From: Lentibacillus juripiscarius JCM 12147
GTDB lineage: Bacteria; Bacillota; Bacilli; Bacillales_D; Amphibacillaceae
Length of the DNA stretch: 64,000 nt
Direction of reading: 5' to 3'
NCBI GenBank assembly: GCA_001311805.1
Contig: BBCA01000009.1
Span: 11,970-75,969, forward strand
Part shown: positions 1 to 8,015 of the stretch, piece after piece
Numbering within the stretch: the first letter of the stretch is position 1
Layout: each line of letters starts with the position of its first letter
Notes under the pieces: model-generated
Told to the model about the DNA's origin: nothing
Seen by the model: the letters and a program-made list of their open reading frames with translations, nothing else
Database searches by the model: none
Position numbers and translations under genes: made by a program

Positions 1-330
1 AATCGCTCCTTTCGTGTGATGGATGGTCTTATCAATTGTTGCAATCATGTTATCCAAGCGGGCACGCTCTTCAAGCAGCATGTTTCGCTGGACCTGAAGC
101 GCCTCCTCCCTGTCAAATGATGGACTATTGATAATGTCCTTTATCTTTTTCAAAGGGAAGCCAAGTTTTCTAAAAAATAGTATTTGCTGCAATGTTTCAA
201 GATTCTTTTCTGAATAAATCCTGTAACCGGACTCCGTTGTTTGTTCTGGTTTCAGCAGTCCGATCGCATCGTAATGATGCAATGTACGCACACTGATTCC
301 AACTAGTTCAGCCACTTCTTTCACTTTCAT
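1..330 (-). CDS. MerR-family transcriptional regulator (TipA/Mta-like), partial
   Basis: The N-terminal 110 codons of a MerR-type activator run off the left edge. An N-terminal winged helix-turn-helix is visible: residues 1-20 give the usual KVKEVAELVGISVRTLHHYD, followed by GLL and the wing with GYRIY. A long dimerisation helix follows. The start ATG at 330 is preceded by GGGAGG. The HHYDAIGLL wording is typical of the Mta/TipAL branch, which senses drugs through a C-terminal domain, but that domain lies outside the window, so the ligand is unknown. It is transcribed leftwards from its own MerR-type promoter just upstream. Confidence 0.9.
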   Translation of the reverse strand, partial: MKVKEVAELVGISVRTLHHYDAIGLLKPEQTTESGYRIYSEKNLETLQQILFFRKLGFPLKKIKDIINSPSFDREEALQVQRNMLLEERARLDNMIATIDKTIHHTKGAI

Positions 331-353
331 TATTTAGCCTCCCTTTAGGATTT

Positions 354-385
354 ACTATAAAACCATGACGTAACGTGAGGGTCAA
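354..385 (-). promoter_or_regulatory. MerR-type promoter/operator of the MerR gene
   Basis: On the minus strand a TTGACC box (380-385) and a TATAGT box (354-359) are separated by 20 bp, longer than the 17 bp optimum. The overlong spacer is the hallmark of MerR-activated promoters. The spacer begins with CTCACGTTACGTCA, which resembles the CCTCACGT-type operators of TipAL/Mta proteins. It lies directly upstream of the MerR gene, which suggests autoregulation. That role is inferred from family knowledge. Confidence 0.7.
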
Positions 386-472
386 CAGTGAAATACACAC
401 CTTAAGCGCCCATACATTTTTAGACGAATCCCCATATACTGAAGAGAAGAATTTTTAGGGAGGAATTTAAAG

Positions 473-933
473 ATGAACCATAACCAGCCGCCATTTGGCG
501 ATGAAAGAATATTCAATTTTCCATGGTTTCAGGACGGTGGGCCGGGCGGAGGGCCTCCATTCGGCGGACCGGGGCAAACGGGTGGTGGACCACCATTTGG
601 CGGACCACCTGGGCAACCGGGAGGCGGAGGACCAGCTAATTTTCCAGGCGGACAGCAGCAAATCAGCCCGCCGAATTCACCACCGCCATCATTCACACCG
701 CAACAGCCTCCAATGCAGCAGGCGCAGGGAGGGATTAGTACTTTCGCAGTTGACCCCGGTGCCATTAGAGGATGCTTGTTTCAATTCACGTATATCTGGT
801 TACGATGGGATTCTTTTGGTTTTTCCCAGTATATATCGGAAGGCGCTCTATTGCGGGATTCAGATGGCAGAGGAACCGCTGGGTATTCTATGGCGTTGAT
901 TTAGACCGTATCCAATCTTTTCAGTGTTACTAG
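473..933 (+). CDS. Pro/Gly-rich protein with conserved aromatic C-terminal domain, frameshifted
   Basis: The first half is a low-complexity Gly/Pro/Gln region with repeated GGPPFGG-like units (residues about 20-85). The second half is a compact domain: AVDPGAIRGC, then TYIWLRWDSF, and after a +1 switch near 812, PVYIGRRSIAGFRW, a Trp/Tyr-rich stretch and DLDRIQSFQCY. Similar two-part proteins of unknown function occur in many Bacillaceae. I recognise the pattern but cannot give a function. A strong GGGAGG site precedes ATG 473. The frame switch sits in a T-rich run and preserves the conserved domain, so it is probably a sequencing indel. Confidence 0.7.
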
Positions 934-999
934 GGCGTTTACTGGTATGCCTGTTTTACTGGTGCCTGTCACCACCCGAGTTTTGTCAGTTTTCGTCGA

Positions 1000-1107
1000 A
1001 TGAATCTGGCGGTTTGGCATCTTTTGGATGTGGTCGGCGGTATCGCCATTATCGTGTTTTCAGCAGCCATTCTGTACCTGGGTGTCAAAGGCTTGCTCAA
1101 TAAATAA
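1000..1107 (+). CDS. Putative 35-residue membrane peptide
   Basis: An open frame from ATG 1000 gives a short peptide with one hydrophobic segment (GGIAIIVFSAAILYLG) and a lysine near the end. It closes just before a strong terminator, which favours real expression, possibly with the upstream Pro/Gly-rich gene. No good ribosome binding site is visible. A second overlapping 18-codon frame ends on the same ATGA, so this may be the tail of a larger frameshifted gene. No family recognised. Confidence 0.35.
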   Translation: MNLAVWHLLDVVGGIAIIVFSAAILYLGVKGLLNK

Positions 1108-1110
1108 AAC

Positions 1111-1136
1111 AAGAGACCGCAATTAAGCGGTCTCTT
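1111..1136. terminator. Bidirectional intrinsic terminator
   Basis: A perfect 10-bp stem, AAGAGACCGC / GCGGTCTCTT, with a 6-nt loop lies between the convergent small membrane ORF and the squalene/phytoene-synthase gene. AT-rich flanks supply T-tracts on both strands. Confidence 0.85.
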
Positions 1137-1137
1137 C

Positions 1138-1956
1138 TTATTCACTCTTCATGTCCTCCACAATGGTTTCCACTTCATCTCTGGATATCTTTTCGCGGCC
1201 TTCTTTCAGGGCTTTCACCGTCCGTTTGGCCAAAGCTAGCGGAATTCTGCAAAACAGGAGGATGTTTCGGGTTTTGATCGCTTTCATGTACTCGTCAGCT
1301 TGGGCGAGGTTATTCTCGGTATAGCGGAACATATCATCCCGTGTCCAGCCATCAGGTACAAAATTCACACCGCGTTCACTGTCTTCATCCTGGTTCCGCA
1401 AAATGTTCACAGCCTGCAGCCCGCGTCCATAGCCAATGGCCAGATCACGGTCAGTCTCCGTTCCATCATACCAGAACCAAATGTCCGACAGCATGACACC
1501 TACGAGCCCGGCTACATAATATGTATAGTCATCCAGGTCTTCCTTATCCTTTACATTCCAGCCCTTTTCTGCCCAGTCAGCCATCCCAGATGCCATAATA
1601 CTCGTCGATTCTTTTACTTTATCAACAATCCCATCCGGGCAAAGGTGGATCCAGTCACCTAATCGCAGTGTCACTTCCGGCAGACGCGATTCATACGGCT
1701 GAAGCATGGCACGGTATGCTTCATCATCAAATTCGCCCTCTAATAGATCACTCGTATACCTGAGCAGGTGCTGTTTTGTCCCCGAATCCAATCCTTCATG
1801 ATCCTCTATTTCATCCACAGCACGCATGCATAAATACGCTGAACCTACTGTTTGTTTTAAAGGTGATTTCAGCAAAGTAATCGGTATGTAAAAGGTTCTG
1901 CTTGTATCCTTAAGCATTTGGATGGCATCTTTTTGCAATTGTTTCGCTTGTTTCAA
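1138..1956 (-). CDS. Squalene/phytoene synthase family protein (YisP-like)
   Basis: The 272-residue protein belongs to the trans-isoprenyl diphosphate head-to-head synthase family. The first Asp-rich motif is seen as RAVDEIEDHE (about residues 46-55) and the second as NILRNQDEDSERG (about 185-197). The family condenses two prenyl diphosphates to squalene or phytoene. The Bacillus relative YisP instead acts as a farnesyl diphosphate phosphatase that makes farnesol and affects biofilm membranes. The second motif has N where active synthases usually have RD, so a phosphatase-like or altered activity is plausible. It stands alone, far from the mevalonate operon at 56-61 kb, which would supply its substrate. 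The frame is intact. Confidence 0.85.
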   Translation of the reverse strand: MKQAKQLQKDAIQMLKDTSRTFYIPITLLKSPLKQTVGSAYLCMRAVDEIEDHEGLDSGTKQHLLRYTSDLLEGEFDDEAYRAMLQPYESRLPEVTLRLGDWIHLCPDGIVDKVKESTSIMASGMADWAEKGWNVKDKEDLDDYTYYVAGLVGVMLSDIWFWYDGTETDRDLAIGYGRGLQAVNILRNQDEDSERGVNFVPDGWTRDDMFRYTENNLAQADEYMKAIKTRNILLFCRIPLALAKRTVKALKEGREKISRDEVETIVEDMKSE

Positions 1957-2109
1957 CCGTTACGCCTCCCTTGATACCATTTATTATAACAAAAATGCGC
2001 ATTAATCACATCAATTGCATGCTGCTAAAAAAGGGCTCCCTAAGTAGTACACTTACCGTAGAGAAAACTCCAAATATCAGTATAATTATCTTATGAAAAT
2101 AGAAATATG

Positions 2110-2225
2110 TTATAATAAAATACAATAGACCGGTTTCGCATGAGGGGTTTGGTAGCACTGTCGATCTGCCGTTAGTCTTCGTTGGGAGGCTCTCCCCAGA
2201 GAGGGAGGTGCTTGGACATTGTTTT
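2110..2225 (+). other. Possible structured non-coding RNA region
   Basis: The stretch contains a TATAAT-like box followed by a GC-richer segment with a CTCTCCCCAGAGAG hairpin and a GGGAGG site, but no convincing ORF behind it (at best an 18-20 codon frame). The layout recalls Bacillus loci that encode tiny holin-like type I toxins with antisense RNAs. No toxin-like peptide can be read here, so this is at most a remnant. Most of the intergenic region 1957-2269 shows nothing else. Confidence 0.25.
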
Positions 2226-2269
2226 TACTTTTTTGTTCCATCTGTTCATATAGAGATGAAATAACTGCA

Positions 2270-2437
2270 TCACGGTGATACGGGGGGGAGTTTACTTGTT
2301 GTACGTCTTTCCTTCATTTTATTGTGATAAAGCTTATAAAGCTCCGGAACTATCCAATTCTTTTGACTCTCTTTCAATTGTGAAAAACGTTTGTTTGTTT
2401 GAAGAAGCTTCCCATTTACCTTTATATGGTTTTTCAT
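2270..2437 (-). CDS. Small basic conserved hypothetical protein (55 aa)
   Basis: ATG 2437 is preceded by GGAAGG. The peptide starts MKNHIKVNGKLL and continues with KRFSQLKESQKNWI and a Lys/Arg-rich tail. The KRFSxLK...WI pattern matches a group of small Bacillaceae proteins whose fuller members run on to about 85 residues, so this copy may be C-terminally shortened or frameshifted. It is soluble and basic. No function known. Confidence 0.55.
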   Translation of the reverse strand: MKNHIKVNGKLLQTNKRFSQLKESQKNWIVPELYKLYHNKMKERRTTSKLPPVSP

Positions 2438-2572
2438 CAAGAACCTTCCTTTAAATCTTACTTATTTTTACTTAATTACTATTGTCTCACTTCATTAGAA
2501 AAGAGCCTCTCCACTTATTGCAGAAAAGCGCCTCGATTCCCGAACAGTCATTTCTAATATTCGCTGGATTGC

Positions 2573-2819
2573 CTAAGATTGCTGTTCGTTTTGATCTCTT
2601 TTGTTTTTTATGACTAGCATTGCATCTAACCAACCAATTTGAACGAGCAAAGGGATTAAAAAGGTACTGCTAAAACCAAAATATTTAACATAATGATTTT
2701 CGGAGTTTGAATTGCACCAGCCGCATCTACATCTTTTGTGCTAATAAAATCGACCCTGCTGCAAATAAGGCCAACCAGAAAGCATTTACAATCCACCAAG
2801 CAATCCAAGAGAATTTCAC
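2573..2819 (-). CDS. DUF3923-family small membrane protein, frameshifted
   Basis: GTG 2819 with a GAGGTG site opens a frame that reads KFSWIAWWIVNAFWLALF and then hits a stop. Removing one base from the A-run opposite 2734-2737 continues it as DVDAAGAIQTPKI, a second hydrophobic helix and a charged tail ending at 2573. The WWIxNxxWL start and the DVDxxGAIQT motif are those of DUF3923, a two-helix membrane family of unknown function in Firmicutes. The first of three small membrane genes in a row on this strand. Confidence 0.7.
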
Positions 2820-2936
2820 AACACACCTCTTTTTATGAGATAATAGGATAAAAAGATCCGGCCCTTTGAAAGCAAGATTGGCACAAGTCTTATTCAATTC
2901 TCGCGCCCGTTTAGTGAATAAAGCAGATCACTACAT

Positions 2937-3200
2937 TCACGATGTAGTTTCTCTTTTCTTTGAAATTACCATTTCAGTTAGAATAGCAATAAATGACATT
3001 ATCCCGATTCCTACAACCGTATATTCAAAAGCCGATTCCCATTCACTTGAATAAAGGGTATATATCGTTATGGTTCCCACCAATATAGCCATTGCCAACT
3101 GTGTAGTGAATTTACTACTTGGTTCTTCTTTTTTGAAAAATTGAGTTTTAGTAACAGTTAAAAACAGGATTATAGCCAACAATGCAAGTAAAATTATCAT
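2937..3200 (-). CDS. Hypothetical membrane protein (87 aa)
   Basis: An intact frame starts at ATG 3200 behind AGAGGTG. There are three hydrophobic segments (about residues 1-16, 35-50 and 60-78) and a basic, hydrophilic C-terminal end. I do not recognise the family. It lies between the DUF3923 gene and a 39-residue membrane peptide on the same strand, spaced like an operon of small membrane proteins. Confidence 0.6.
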   Translation of the reverse strand: MIILLALLAIILFLTVTKTQFFKKEEPSSKFTTQLAMAILVGTITIYTLYSSEWESAFEYTVVGIGIMSFIAILTEMVISKKRETTS

Positions 3201-3377
3201 CTTTATTCACCTCTTTAACTCCCAAGTATTATTCAATCAAACGGCTCTACAATGGCAAATGGGCACTGTCTTTTATTCCAGAAATACTGCACCCGTTTGC
3301 TTAACTATTTTGATTTGAAAAATAACTATATAAACCAAACAAAAGAATAGTGATAACTATGCTTTGCGAAAGATAAA

Positions 3378-3497
3378 TTATGAAACCACCTTTTTCGTAC
3401 TCCTTGCTCTATTGGGAAAATAGGTGTTCAAGATAAAACTAATAACCCCCAAGATTGCGAAGGTTAGTATGAAAGTAAAAATCGTTTGCAATACCAT
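3378..3497 (-). CDS. Small single-pass membrane peptide (39 aa)
   Basis: ATG 3497 follows a GGAGAG site. The peptide has one long hydrophobic helix (about residues 5-24) and then a basic tail, RARSTKK, giving a predicted N-out/C-in topology. A further short hydrophobic frame begins right at its stop codon but has only an ATA in the start position. No family recognised. The good ribosome binding site and the neighbouring small membrane genes support translation. Confidence 0.5.
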   Translation of the reverse strand: MVLQTIFTFILTFAILGVISFILNTYFPNRARSTKKVVS

Positions 3498-3827
3498 TTT
3501 ATTTCTCTCCAAATCATTATTTATTTCCACTTATTTTAACATAAATATCCTGATCCCTTTGAAAAGGTCTACAACAATATGGCCCGTTTATGGCTAAAAT
3601 TATTAAAATGCATCTCTCTTTTTGCACTTTATACGCTAAATTAGCTCTTATATTAAAAGGTGTTTTAGCAATGCTTTTAGGGCAATGACAACAGATATTG
3701 TCATTTTGCTATTTATGGCGTTAATACCAATGATGAAGTATTAAATTACTTATCCTAACGTTGTCATATCAATAAAATAGTGAACTAAATTCTATGTGAT
3801 GATGGATAACCTTATAAAAAAAAACTT
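3498..3827. other. Intergenic region without a supported gene
   Basis: AT-rich sequence upstream of the 39-residue peptide gene and downstream of the BCCT transporter. A 19-codon hydrophobic frame near 3686 has only a weak ribosome binding site. Nothing else seen. Confidence 0.5.
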
Positions 3828-3857
3828 CGGCACTCGCTATAGACGAAGCGAGTACCG
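3828..3857 (-). terminator. Terminator of the BCCT transporter gene
   Basis: The hairpin CGG-C-ACTCGCT / AGCGAGT-A-CCG with one mismatch lies just beyond the transporter stop codon. It is followed on the minus strand by a long T-tract (the A-run at 3815-3824). Confidence 0.85.
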
Positions 3858-3863
3858 AGTGTT

Positions 3864-5459
3864 CTAGTGATCAATTTTAATTGGCCTTCCTCTTCTTGGT
3901 CTTTCCCACATGAGGCCTTGTTCTAGCGCCATCTTTTTGGCGATTTGCGGTGCGTTCCACAATGGCGGCAATAATAGAAACGACACAGGCACAGCGGTGA
4001 TAACAATCGAGTTTTGAATAGCCGTTATGCTGCCTTCCCCAATGGTCAGAATTACCATGGTCGTACCACCGAAAATTAATGCCCAGAATACGCGCAGCCA
4101 CCTCGCAGGATGATCATTTCCGGTCAGTGTTACAGCAACTGTGTACGACATCGTATCAGTAGTCGTTGCCACAAAACAATGGATATGGCCAAAAATGCAA
4201 CTGCTATAATAGTCCCTATTGGCAGTTGATCCATGATGGCCATGACGGCAGCGGGCATTCCTGCCTCATTTAAGGCCCCTGAAATCGATCCTGGATTCTC
4301 TATTTCAAAAAAAGACCCCTGTACCACCTACAACAGAAAACCAGAAATTCGTGACAAGCGGTGCCACTATCGATACTGCAATAATCAGTTCCCTTATGGT
4401 TCTTCCACGAGAAATTCGACTTATAAATATGATTAGCATTGGGCCATAGCCGATGAACCAGCCCCAGAAAAAGAGTGTCCATGAACCCAGCCAGGCACTA
4501 TCGCCACGGTAAAAGTTCATCGTGAGCATGTTTTGCAGATGAACACCTGTACCGCCGACGAATGCATCAATAATAAACAATGTCGGTCCAATAATCAGTA
4601 TGATAAAACCTAAAAGGAATGTCATGCCAACATTAATACGGCTTAAAATAAGGATTCCTCTATCAACCCCTGTAGCAGCTGAAATCGCCGCAATCACTAC
4701 AAGAACCACGACAACCAGAATACTTACTGTTACGGTATTTGGCACATTAAATAAATGGTTAAGGCCATATGCTATCTGTAATCCAAGGAAACCCAATGGC
4801 CCCAATGTTCCCGCTGCCGTTGCGATAATGGAAGAAATATCAGCTGCGGAGCCAAGAATACTCTTGTGAAATATTTTCTCCCCGAAAACCGGGTATAATA
4901 ACGCTCTTGGTCGCATCGGGTAGCCTTTGCTGTAGTGCACATACATCATCACAATGGTAGACAGTGTCCCCAAAATTGCCCAGGCGAAAAATCCCCAATG
5001 CATAAATGCCTGCGCAAAAGCAGCTGGTATATTGTTAAACTCCCCACCGCCAAATAATGGGGGAGTCGTCATGTAATGGTACATTGGCTCAGCTGCTGCC
5101 CAGAATACACCTCCGCTAGCAAGAAGAGTTACTAAAATCATCGCAACCCAGCGATAGTAGCTATACTTTGGTTTATCCATTTTACCTAAACGAACCTTAC
5201 CAAATCTCGAAAAACCCAAAAATATCCCAATTGCAAAGTTACCAAACAATAAAACCTGCCAATAAGCTCCAAACAGATTTGCGGAATAATCAAATAGCGT
5301 CGTAATCCATTTTCCGACTGCTTCACTGTTGATGAACGATAAAATAATAAATAAAATCAGGAATCCGCCACTTACCGCAAATGCTGTCCAATCTGTTTTA
5401 ACTTTCTGTGGTTCTTGCAAAGTTTTCCTCCCATTTTTAGGAGCAAGTGTCTCCAACAT
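3864..5459 (-). CDS. BCCT-family osmolyte transporter, frameshifted
   Basis: This is a 12-helix secondary transporter of the betaine/choline/carnitine family, about 530 residues when reconstructed. The family signature is visible as WGWFIGYGPMLIIF followed by SRISRGRTIREL near residue 355, and the TM4 aromatic box region as HWGFFAWAI. The usual WAWWxxWxPF substrate motif of glycine-betaine carriers is replaced by WGWFIGYGP, so the substrate may not be betaine. Two frame switches occur, at the T-run opposite 4307-4313 (one base too many) and near 4170; both sides match the family. It stands alone with its own terminator. Uptake of compatible solutes fits a halotolerant host. Confidence 0.9.
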
Positions 5460-5749
5460 TATCGAAATGCTGTCTTAACGACCGTTGGATGGAAAATGAT
5501 TATCTCACACACCACGATCAATCATAGCTAAACCCATCGGCTTGCCCGTGTTATTTTCATACATAGTTTTTCATTATAGTTTTGAATGGATGAATCGTCA
5601 ACAATGAAAATCGCAAGCAATTAAAGAGAGGCTGCTTTCTAAAAGTTTTTTCACTTTTTACATGAAGATATGCGCTGAGCGACCTGAACACACGTGGACA
5701 GTGACCCAGCCAGTAGAAGTAGTATTCCCACATCCCGTAAAATTATTTT

Positions 5750-5900
5750 TCAAGCACGTTTTCCAAACAATGCCATGGCCAGAAATCCGACCCCCATCCC
5801 GAGCATAACTCCAACCCCCCGTATCACCTGCCATCATGCCAATACCAATGCCTACGAAAAGACAGCCCGTAAAGGCAATTCCACCGCGCTCATAATTCAG
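5750..5900 (-). CDS. Small Gly-rich membrane protein (about 49 aa), frameshifted
   Basis: The peptide starts NYERGGIAFTGCLFVGIGIG and, after removal of one G from the six-base run opposite 5815-5820, ends GVGVMLGMGVGFLAMALFGK plus a short basic end. Two glycine-rich hydrophobic helices in a GxxxG pattern suggest a tight membrane hairpin. GGAGG stands 7 nt before a CTG codon at 5900, the only candidate start, which is unusual and might itself be a miscalled base. Small Bacillaceae proteins of this type are common and uncharacterised. Confidence 0.55.
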
Positions 5901-6172
5901 GTCATCCCCTCCATTTTTTATCTTTGCTATACACATATTATTTAATTCGTTCTATATCGATATGTTCCTTTATTTACGGGCACAACCAAAAACTTAATAA
6001 TACGAGAGATTTATATGCCTTAACGCTCCATTTTAGTCATACAATTTTAAATGACTTCCTTTTTCAACGTAATGAAAGTATTATCACTATAATAAAAAGA
6101 GATCCTTACGTGGGAATGGTCTCATAATGTTATATTTGCTAAAATTGCCGTATAAAGATGGAGGCGATGTTC

Positions 6173-6619
6173 GTGAAAATATATGTCGATGCAGATGCTT
6201 GTCCTGTCAAACAAACCATTATAACAGTTGCCCGGGAATATGAAATTCCTGTCGTGCTTGTGAAAAGCTTTTCCCACTTTTCCCACGATGATGAACAGCC
6301 CGGCGTAGAAACCATTTATGTAGATACGGGGGCTGAGGCTGCGGACTACCGGATTATGCAACTGGCGAACAAGGGGGACATAATCATCACCCAGGACTAT
6401 GGGCTGGCGTCTCTGGCTCTTTCCAAAGAGTGTGTCGTGCTCCATCATAAAGGGTTTGTCTACACGAACCAAAACATCGATCAGCTGCTGCAATCCCGCT
6501 ATCTAAGCGCAATGGCACGCAAAAGCGGCAAACGGACAAAAGGACCGAAAGCTTATACGGCCGAGGATGAAGCAAAGTTCCGTGAGCTTTTCCGGCAAAC
6601 GCTGGAGGACTTGCTTTAG
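6173..6619 (+). CDS. yqxD: UPF0178 (YaiI/YqxD) family protein
   Basis: The 148-residue protein has the family start [10 protein letters not shown] and the conserved [13 protein letters not shown] and [15 protein letters not shown] segments. The acidic residues of the first and last motifs resemble a PIN-like metal site, so nuclease activity has been suggested for the family, but the function is unproven. I choose GTG 6173 because GGAGG (6160-6164) sits 8 nt ahead; the in-frame ATGs at 6158 and 6167 lie on or too near the Shine-Dalgarno. The frame is intact. Confidence 0.9.
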   Translation: MKIYVDADACPVKQTIITVAREYEIPVVLVKSFSHFSHDDEQPGVETIYVDTGAEAADYRIMQLANKGDIIITQDYGLASLALSKECVVLHHKGFVYTNQNIDQLLQSRYLSAMARKSGKRTKGPKAYTAEDEAKFRELFRQTLEDLL

Positions 6620-6947
6620 TCGATTCCAACAGCGCGCTTCGCCTCTCTAATATAGCCACATCACGCCACATTCCATTTAATTTCCCAAGCCGGCACCGTA
6701 CCCCCACCTCAACACCTTCCTCGGTACTTTCGCTGCTAAGATAGATGCTGACTTCCGCTGCGCCGGCATGCGCCTCCCGTTTAGAAATTCGGCTCAGTGC
6801 TGCCCAGCCGATTACTTTTCCTTCCTCCCGTGCAACCAGCCGGCAAACAGAAAAACGGGTATCTTCCCACCCTTCCCGTGGGGATTCTGTTTCAAATGTT
6901 ACATTTCCGGTATGAATTCCTTCTATAAAAATAGCACGGACCTTTAT
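6620..6947 (-). pseudogene. GNAT acetyltransferase remnant (phosphinothricin-acetyltransferase type) with internal deletion
   Basis: One open minus-strand frame reads EGIHTGNVTFETESP, then VIGWAALS and AEVSIYLS, and jumps straight to GKLNGMWRDVAILERRS. These are the first third and the last strand of the PAT/ArsN-like acetyltransferase fold. The central acetyl-CoA binding part (motif A, the pyrophosphate loop and the FPEN-type segment, about 50 residues) is absent, as are the first dozen residues and a proper stop. The junction keeps frame, so an in-frame deletion is more likely than sequencing noise. It should be inactive. Confidence 0.8.
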
Positions 6948-7022
6948 CTACGACGATTTGACTTATCGTGCTGATTACCTGCTTACTTGCTATTTTATAA
7001 TCATAAATAACCATGTACATCT

Positions 7023-7051
7023 TTGACAATTTTATGATAACAGAATATAAT
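7023..7051 (+). promoter_or_regulatory. Consensus sigma-A promoter of mazEF
   Basis: TTGACA (7023-7028) and TATAAT (7046-7051) match both consensus boxes exactly with a 17-bp spacer. The start of transcription would be near 7058, about 40 nt before the antitoxin start. Such a strong promoter is expected to be repressed by the MazE/MazF complex. Confidence 0.9.
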
Positions 7052-7100
7052 AATTTTAAGGTAAGGAAAAGTAAGAATCGATGGAGAGAGGTGGTTGTTG

Positions 7101-7349
7101 ATGGAAGCAAAGTTAACCAGTAAAGGTCAGATAACTATACCTAAGGAAATTCGACGACTGTTGAACCTTCAATCAGGGGATGCGGTATCATTCGAAGTTC
7201 ATGAGTCTGGGGTCACCATTAACAAATCAAGACGGCCATTGACAATACAGGAACGATTCGAAAACTATGATTTCAATAACTCGAAGGAAGAAATAGAAAA
7301 AGCCATGCGTGAAATAGACACAGGTAATGACGTTGGGGAGGAACGGTGA
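7101..7349 (+). CDS. AbrB/MazE-family antitoxin
   Basis: The 82-residue protein starts with the swapped-hairpin AbrB/MazE DNA-binding fold: KLTSKGQITIPKEIRRLL followed by GDAVSFEV (residues 4-35). The acidic C-terminal tail would wrap around the toxin. Start ATG 7101 is chosen over the upstream TTG codons because GAGAGGTGG is correctly spaced. Its stop shares a base with the start of the toxin gene (TGATG), so the two are translationally coupled. It is expected to neutralise the downstream MazF and repress the operon. Both genes are intact in a region full of broken ones. Confidence 0.92.
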   Translation: MEAKLTSKGQITIPKEIRRLLNLQSGDAVSFEVHESGVTINKSRRPLTIQERFENYDFNNSKEEIEKAMREIDTGNDVGEER

Positions 7350-7678
7350 TGAACTATAAGGCGAAGCAAGGTGATATTATTTCCATGGATTTCAATCCCC
7401 AAAAGGGCCGTGAACAGCGCGGCAGAAGGCCTGCAATTGTTGTAAGCAATAACTTTTTCAACCGACTCAGCAATTTGGCACTTGTTTGTCCCATTTCCAA
7501 TACTTCTCCAGATTTTCCCCTTCATGTTAAACTGGATGACCAAACTAAGACAACGGGGTCCATTTTATGTCAACATGTAAAATCGCTTGACCTATCCGCT
7601 CGAAATGCATCATTTATTGAGAAACTTCCCAGTGAACTTCTTAGCGAGGTACTGAACATCATTCAAAGTGAGTTTTAG
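7349..7678 (+). CDS. MazF/PemK-family mRNA interferase toxin
   Basis: The 109-residue protein shows the PemK/MazF core: GDIISMDFNPQKGREQRGRR, then PAIVVSN, CPIS and GSILCQHVKSLD. The first-motif Arg and the conserved Thr/Ser near GSIL form the RNase active site in the family. It cleaves single-stranded mRNA at short recognition sequences, which cannot be predicted here. The CQHVKSLD wording is closer to PemK/ChpB-type proteins in accessory modules than to the chromosomal ndoA gene of Bacillus (usually GDVYFADLSP), so this is probably an extra mobile TA pair and not NdoAI. Confidence 0.92.
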   Translation: MNYKAKQGDIISMDFNPQKGREQRGRRPAIVVSNNFFNRLSNLALVCPISNTSPDFPLHVKLDDQTKTTGSILCQHVKSLDLSARNASFIEKLPSELLSEVLNIIQSEF

Positions 7679-7971
7679 ATGCAGGTTGTTAAAATGGTCC
7701 ATTTTCACAAGACAATCGGAAATAAGACTCGCATTCAAATTAATGCTCTATTAAAGATGGCCCATTGGTAATCGGGAGCTTTTTCACCGTAAGGATGGGA
7801 TCCTGCACCGGCCGGCGGTATGCTTGCAGATCGTTTTCCCAAGAAAAATGTACTGATTTTTAATCGATAGCTTGCGTGAGCCGCTCGATTTGTCACCATT
7901 GTTTGTCCAGGGGCCGGAATATGGTCGTTGAAGATCCCCACCGTCCGGCGGCCCATCTATTTATCCATGCA
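7679..7971. other. Intergenic region, no supported gene
   Basis: Between mazF and the convergent sleL terminator. A 73-codon minus-strand frame (7735-7956) exists but shows no family motif and no ribosome binding site. The stretch may be a decayed gene. Nothing else recognised. Confidence 0.4.
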
Positions 7972-8007
7972 AAAACCCCCTTTGAAATGGCCCTGCCATT
8001 CCAAAGG
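7972..8007 (-). terminator. Terminator of the sleL-like gene
   Basis: A 12-bp stem with one mismatch (CCTTTGGAATGG / CCATTTCAAAGG) is followed on the minus strand by GGGTTTTTG, just after the cortex hydrolase stop. Confidence 0.85.
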
Positions 8008-8015
8008 TCCGATGG

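Noticed and set aside
2160..2280. A holin-like type I toxin gene
   Set aside because: The leader resembles such loci, but the possible frames (18-20 codons) lack a typical hydrophobic toxin helix with a basic tail.
3320..3380. A second short hydrophobic peptide right after the 39-residue membrane peptide
   Set aside because: The frame reads as a plausible helix but the only codon at the expected start is ATA, and no separate ribosome binding site is visible.
7735..7956. A 73-codon minus-strand ORF downstream of mazF
   Set aside because: No ribosome binding site, no hydrophobic or family pattern, and it ends in the terminator region of the sleL-like gene.
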